In this document: piece by piece, positions 6,257 through 9,359 of the stretch
How the letters are laid out: every line of letters starts with the position of its first letter
Position numbering within the stretch: position 1 is the stretch's first letter
Assembly (NCBI GenBank): GCA_017999195.1
Contig: JAGOBP010000113.1
Coordinates: 1 to 9,359 of the forward strand
DNA length: 9,359 nt
From: Thermoflexales bacterium
GTDB lineage: Bacteria > Chloroflexota > Anaerolineae > Fen-1058
Direction: 5' to 3'
Translations under genes and position numbers: made by a program
The notes under the pieces: model-generated
Database searches by the model: none
Told to the model about the DNA's origin: nothing
Seen by the model: only the letters and a program-made list of their open reading frames with translations

Positions 6257-7207
6257 TCAGGCGATCACTTGATGCGCGATGTGCGCGCCGGGCGGCACGC
6301 TCGCGCCGCGCAGCACGATCGATTCGCGCACGGTTGCGCCGTGCCCGATCGTTGCGCCACTCTCGACGTACACCGCTGGGCCGATGGTGCAATTCGCGCC
6401 GATGGATGATTCTGCTTCGATCAAGATCGGATCGATCAACTGGGTGGCCGGATCGATCGGGCCGTTGACAAACCGATCGCCCGTGGTGGCGAGATAGTGC
6501 AGATTGATCTTCAGCAAATCGTTGGCGTTGGTCACCGTCAGCCGATCGGGCGTAAGCACTCCCGCGACTATTTCGCCCGAATCGATCAGCATCTGGATCG
6601 CGTCTTGCAATTCATACTCGCCGCGCGCCGATGGTTTGACTAATGGCAGATAATCCAGCACCTGCGAAGCAAACACGTACAGCGGCAAACTGGAAATATC
6701 CGACGGTGATTCATGCGGCTGCGGCTTCTCTACAATGCGCGCAATGTGATCGCCGTTCAGCGCCACCATGCCCGTCGAGACCGAGCGTTCGATCGGGATA
6801 CGCATCAAACTCAACACGCCGCGCGCGCCCTGATCGAAACGCTGAAGCATCGCCGCGATGTGTTCTTCGGGGACGAGGTTATCGCAGGCGGACAGAACGA
6901 AATCGCCGTGAATGTGCGGCGCGGCTTGCATCAGCGCATGCGCCATGCCGTGTCGTTCGGCCTGATACGCCCACGTGATGCGATTGGCATAGCGCGAGTG
7001 CCGCGTGAAATGATCATAGATGGCTTCGTCGTCGGGGCTGACCACCAGCACAAAGTCTTGCAGACCGTTGTGCGTCAGCGTGTCCATCACGCGCTCGATC
7101 ATCGGCAGACCGGCGATGGGCATCATGGCTTTGGAGCGGGTCAGGGTCAACGGCTGCAAACGCTTGCCGCGCCCGGCCGCTAAAATAACGGCTTGTTTTA
7201 CCGGCAT
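6257..7207 (-). CDS. Sugar-1-phosphate nucleotidyltransferase with short left-handed beta-helix tail
   Basis: This enzyme couples a sugar-1-phosphate to a nucleoside triphosphate, giving an NDP-sugar and pyrophosphate. The 316 residues contain the nucleotide-binding signature LAAGRGKRLQPLT (9-21), the SKAMMP lysine (K26), the base-recognition segment YQAERHGMAHAL (81-92), a metal-binding Asp at SACDN (D109), EKP (160-162), and GEYELQDAI (196-204). Residues about 258-310 have hexapeptide periodicity (LIEAES, IGANCT, IGPAVY, VESGAT, IGHGAT) like the beta-helix of GlmU and RmlA-long proteins. The helix is too short for the GlmU acetyltransferase. The start codon overlaps the kinase stop by one base (TAATG), so the pair is translationally coupled. 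That suggests the kinase product, possibly galacturonate-1-phosphate, as substrate. Nucleotide preference cannot be read from the sequence. Confidence 0.85.
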   Translation of the reverse strand: MPVKQAVILAAGRGKRLQPLTLTRSKAMMPIAGLPMIERVMDTLTHNGLQDFVLVVSPDDEAIYDHFTRHSRYANRITWAYQAERHGMAHALMQAAPHIHGDFVLSACDNLVPEEHIAAMLQRFDQGARGVLSLMRIPIERSVSTGMVALNGDHIARIVEKPQPHESPSDISSLPLYVFASQVLDYLPLVKPSARGEYELQDAIQMLIDSGEIVAGVLTPDRLTVTNANDLLKINLHYLATTGDRFVNGPIDPATQLIDPILIEAESSIGANCTIGPAVYVESGATIGHGATVRESIVLRGASVPPGAHIAHQVIA

Positions 7208-8406
7208 TATCGAGGCTCCCAGTAGCAGGCCGCGCCATCGGGCTTTTGGAAGAACACGCGATACGTGTCGGCCACATCGGGATGGCGCGTTGGATATTCG
7301 CGCGCGATGGTCTCGATAATCTCGCTGCGTTTGGCCGGATCAGACAAGCCGATACAGCAACCGCCGAAACCGCCGCCTGCAAAGCGCGCGCCATACACCC
7401 CCGCGCAACCGTTGAGAATTTCGTGCAGCGCGATCAGATGTGGCGAACCGGCCTCGTAATTGGTAATCGAACTCTCGCCCGATTGCGTCATCAATTGCCC
7501 AAAGCGCCGAATGTCGCCGCTGCGCCACGCACTTAGACCGTGTCGCACCCGTTGATCTTCCGCGAAGAAATGCGCGGCGCGTTTGCGCAGGGGCGCGGCC
7601 AATTCATGCTGATGCGCTTGAAAGATTTCTTCCGGAACGTGGCGCAGGCGCGGCGTGCCCTCGACATGCAAGTCCGCGCGCAGCAACAATTGCGCCGAAG
7701 CCGCGGCGCATTCGGCCACGCGTTGATTGTAACCGGAGTTCACCAGTGTGCGTCCTGCGCCCGAAAACACGATGACCAGATCGAAATCGTCATCGCTCAA
7801 CGGCGACACGATATGATCGAACTGCATCGATTGACAATCCAGTGCGGTGAGATGCTGCGGCTGACTGAGCAAAATCATCGCTGGATCAAGGATGCCATTG
7901 TTCAAGCCCACGTAACCGTTCTCAATGGCCCGATCAAATTCGACGTTTTCCAACGGGCTGAACGTTAGATCATTCACATCTTCCAACGCCAGCAAATACG
8001 CGATGCCCACCGCCGCCGATGAACTCAAGCCGCCGATTGGCAGTGACCCGGCGACCAGGCCATCGAAGCCGCGCCGCAGCGGCGTGTGCAAATTCAATGC
8101 CCAGGCCGCGCCGCGCGCATAATTGCCCCAGTTGGATTCGGCCTTGGCTGGAACGTCACGCACATCAAACTCGACGGACGGGCTGAATTCAAGGCTCTGC
8201 AAGCGCACGCAACCGTCGTCATTAGGTACATAGGCCAGCCAGATCGGCGCGTCGATGGTCATGCCCGTGACGAGGCCCAGTTGATGATCAACGTGTGCGC
8301 CCAGCGGGCAGATGCGATACGGCGAGCGCACGAAGCGCACGCGCTCGGCCGCGTGACCAAAAAGTTGGCGATGTTCGCCAAGGAGATGTTCAGGTGTATG
8401 AGGCAT
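7207..8406 (-). CDS. GHMP-family sugar kinase resembling plant galacturonokinase
   Basis: This 399-residue protein is an ATP-dependent sugar C1 kinase of the galactokinase branch of the GHMP family. Motif 1 is SPYRICPLGAHVDHQLG (28-44), where galactokinases have APGRVNLIGEHTDY. The ATP-binding motif is PIGGLSSSAAVGIAY (123-137), the presumed catalytic base is D174 in NGILDP, and motif 3 is GVYGARFAGGGFGGCC (336-351). From memory, the motif 1 form PYRICPLGAHxDHQ, the stretches WGxYARGA, SSSAAVGxAYLLALE, ENGYxGLxNGILD, GYNxRVxEC and VYGARFxGxGFxGCC match Arabidopsis galacturonokinase (EC 2.7.1.44) much better than GalK. It would make alpha-D-galacturonate-1-phosphate for the coupled nucleotidyltransferase. 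The fallback assignment is a galactokinase of divergent specificity. The start is ATG at 8406-8404 with only a weak purine stretch upstream. Confidence 0.82.
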   Translation of the reverse strand: MPHTPEHLLGEHRQLFGHAAERVRFVRSPYRICPLGAHVDHQLGLVTGMTIDAPIWLAYVPNDDGCVRLQSLEFSPSVEFDVRDVPAKAESNWGNYARGAAWALNLHTPLRRGFDGLVAGSLPIGGLSSSAAVGIAYLLALEDVNDLTFSPLENVEFDRAIENGYVGLNNGILDPAMILLSQPQHLTALDCQSMQFDHIVSPLSDDDFDLVIVFSGAGRTLVNSGYNQRVAECAAASAQLLLRADLHVEGTPRLRHVPEEIFQAHQHELAAPLRKRAAHFFAEDQRVRHGLSAWRSGDIRRFGQLMTQSGESSITNYEAGSPHLIALHEILNGCAGVYGARFAGGGFGGCCIGLSDPAKRSEIIETIAREYPTRHPDVADTYRVFFQKPDGAACYWEPR

Positions 8407-8423
8407 GGTGGACTTTCAATCGC

Positions 8424-8445
8424 AAAAATTCGCGCCAGAAGGCGC
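8424..8445 (-). terminator. Intrinsic terminator or leader hairpin between DUF402 and kinase genes
   Basis: The minus strand reads GCGCC, loop TTCT, GGCGC (8445-8432), then GAA and five T residues (8428-8424). A stem with a T-run seven bases after the DUF402 stop codon is what an intrinsic terminator looks like, though the stem is short. An alternative 6-bp pairing TCGCGC/GCGCGA with a larger loop is also possible. Because a TATAAT lies just upstream, the same hairpin could instead fall in the leader of the kinase transcript. Confidence 0.5.
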
Positions 8446-8451
8446 AGCGCG

Positions 8452-8475
8452 ATTATATCAGACCCGGTGTGTCAA
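8452..8475 (-). promoter_or_regulatory. Candidate extended -10 promoter for the kinase-nucleotidyltransferase-glycosyltransferase operon
   Basis: TGATATAAT on the minus strand (8460-8452) is a perfect TATAAT with an extended-10 TG, overlapping the DUF402 stop codon. A perfect TTGACA lies at 8475-8470, but the spacer is only 12 bp, too short for normal sigma-70 use. Transcription would begin near 8445, inside or just before the hairpin. Confidence 0.4.
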
Positions 8476-8929
8476 ACGGGGGCAGGCGGTGATGCAGAAG
8501 ATCGAGCAACTCGCGCAGCGCGCTCGTTGCCTCTTGGCGCGTGGTCGCGTCCAATGGTAGCGCGTCAAATTCATTTTGATCCAATATGCGATGTGTGCCA
8601 TTGGGATTGATCCACACATCGAGCGCCAGATCAACTTGCGCGATCTCGTCGGCGCTGAACAGGGCCGGTAGCACGATATTGCAATACCAGCCTTTCAAGT
8701 GATCGTCTTGAACGGAGTGTACTTCAAAAATGTTGTACCAGCGATCTGCAAAGAAATACTCCACAAACCGATCGTTTTCTTCAAAGACCGCATACCCGTA
8801 ATCGGTGGTCGGCCGATTGAAACGCGCCTCCAATCGAATGGCGGTCGGCGTGCGTTCCAAGACGTGACCGGCGTAAGACCACATCAGTTCGTGATTAAGG
8901 TTGAGTTTGCGAATGGTGATGGGGGACAT
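8453..8929 (-). CDS. DUF402-family protein (FomD / nucleoside diphosphatase-like)
   Basis: The 158-residue soluble protein carries the DUF402 signatures EYFFADRWYNIFEVH (57-71), KGWYCNI (79-85), DLALDVWINPNG (100-111) and LDQNEFDAL (116-124). Characterised relatives include the nucleoside tri-/diphosphatase of Gram-positive cocci and FomD, a cytidylyl-phosphonate hydrolase; both cleave phosphoanhydrides with divalent metal held by acidic residues. The Asp/Glu residues in these motifs are intact, so hydrolase activity is plausible, but the substrate is unknown. It lies ahead of a sugar-nucleotide cluster, which would fit removal of an NDP product; that is inference only. The ATG follows a heptamer repeat and has no recognisable Shine-Dalgarno sequence. 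Confidence 0.85.
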   Translation of the reverse strand: MSPITIRKLNLNHELMWSYAGHVLERTPTAIRLEARFNRPTTDYGYAVFEENDRFVEYFFADRWYNIFEVHSVQDDHLKGWYCNIVLPALFSADEIAQVDLALDVWINPNGTHRILDQNEFDALPLDATTRQEATSALRELLDLLHHRLPPFDTPGLI

Positions 8930-8950
8930 GATGAGTGACGAGTGATGAGT
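8930..8950 (-). repeat. Three-unit heptamer repeat in front of the DUF402 start codon
   Basis: Plus-strand units GATGAGT (8930-8936), GACGAGT (8937-8943) and GATGAGT (8944-8950) are perfectly in register; on the minus strand they read ACTCATC, ACTCGTC, ACTCATC and directly abut the ATG. The unit differs from ATTGATC, found around the four-helix-bundle gene, at two of seven positions. It occupies half of the 41-bp gap between the ABC and DUF402 genes and sits where a ribosome binding site would be expected. Confidence 0.75.
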
Positions 8951-8970
8951 AATCCGTACTGCGTAAGTGG

Positions 8971-9359
8971 CTACAGAATCACCAAAGCTACGGGTTGCAG
9001 TGCCACCCGAACCCGTCGCCCGATCGTGCCCGGCGTCGAGCGCGCCTCAATCTCGAAGACGAGGTCCACCTCGTTCACGCGCACGACCACGCGCTGATAG
9101 CGTCCTCGAAACGCTACATCGATCAGTTCACCTTCTAGCACGTTAGCTTGCGGCGTTTCCGCAAACCATTCGCTGTCGGCGTCAAACGGATTGGGATCGA
9201 GCGTGGCAGCATCGGGCCGAATGAGCAGCAACACGGCTTGATTAGGCTTGAGCGTGCGATCGGTGGTGATATGCAAATGCCCCAGCGCAGTGCGAATCAC
9301 CGCGACGTTGGCGGCGCAACTGATCACAGTACCGTCGATCAAATTGGGCAGACCGAGAA
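8971..9359 (-). CDS. ABC transporter ATP-binding protein, C-terminal TOBE region (partial)
   Basis: The reading frame is open to the right edge, beginning within ...LGLPNLIDGTVIS, which matches the end of the nucleotide-binding domain and start of the regulatory domain in CUT1/spermidine/iron-type ABC ATPases. About 129 codons remain. LHITTDRTLKPNQAVLLLIRPDAATLD is the typical TOBE stretch with its IRP core, followed by NVLEGELIDVAFRGRYQRVVVRV and a final IGRRVRVALQPVALVIL. The Walker motifs, which would give the transporter type, lie outside the window. The substrate could be a polyamine, ferric iron, sulfate or thiamine and cannot be decided from this part. Confidence 0.8.
   Translation of the reverse strand, partial: LGLPNLIDGTVISCAANVAVIRTALGHLHITTDRTLKPNQAVLLLIRPDAATLDPNPFDADSEWFAETPQANVLEGELIDVAFRGRYQRVVVRVNEVDLVFEIEARSTPGTIGRRVRVALQPVALVIL

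Overview
The window looks like a piece of a fairly GC-rich bacterial chromosome, most likely from Chloroflexota (Anaerolineae-like). That is an inference from gene style: a secreted DUF5666 protein with an Asn/Asp/Gly-rich tail beside a short sigma factor, large GT-C-type membrane glycosyltransferases with a C-terminal extracytoplasmic domain, and a stand-alone CinA C-terminal domain. Every gene I can support lies on the minus strand, so transcription runs from high to low coordinates. There is no gene-free stretch above 300 bases. The largest gaps are 590-786 (promoter and hairpin candidates) and 1534-1684 (promoter candidate and RBS). I saw no tRNA, rRNA, CRISPR array or transposase.

In transcription order, the right end (9359-8971) is the 3' part of an ABC-transporter ATPase gene with a TOBE domain. 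A short spacer with a 7-bp tandem repeat leads to a DUF402 protein (8929-8453). A compact three-gene sugar cluster follows: a GHMP kinase that resembles plant galacturonokinase more than ordinary galactokinase (8406-7207), a sugar-1-phosphate nucleotidyltransferase joined to it by a one-base TAATG overlap (7207-6257), and a GT39/ArnT-like polytopic membrane glycosyltransferase (6247-4250). This is the order expected for free sugar to sugar-1-phosphate to NDP-sugar, with a membrane glycosyltransferase next door. The galacturonate assignment is the most specific metabolic prediction in the window.

A small four-helix-bundle gene of the 23S rRNA intervening-sequence-protein (S23/IVP) family (4206-3823) sits between that cluster and CinA. 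It is bracketed by AT-rich arrays of a heptamer (ATTGATC and variants) in inverted orientation. The arrays contain a perfect 20-bp inverted repeat. They encode the last residues and stop codon of the upstream glycosyltransferase, supply the stop codon of the IVP gene itself, and end just before the CinA ribosome binding site. The whole block looks like a discrete inserted cassette and is the strongest candidate for an undescribed element here. A shorter heptamer array lies directly before the DUF402 start codon.

The left half holds the CinA-type nicotinamide-nucleotide amidase domain (3782-3300), a second polytopic membrane protein with STT3/GT-C-like features (3226-1685), the secreted DUF5666 protein with a 108-residue Asp/Asn/Gly/His repeat tail (1533-787), an ECF-like sigma factor (589-41), and the first 14 codons of a gene that overlaps the sigma factor stop by ATGA, perhaps its anti-sigma partner. 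All identifications are from motifs read by eye; no database search was run.
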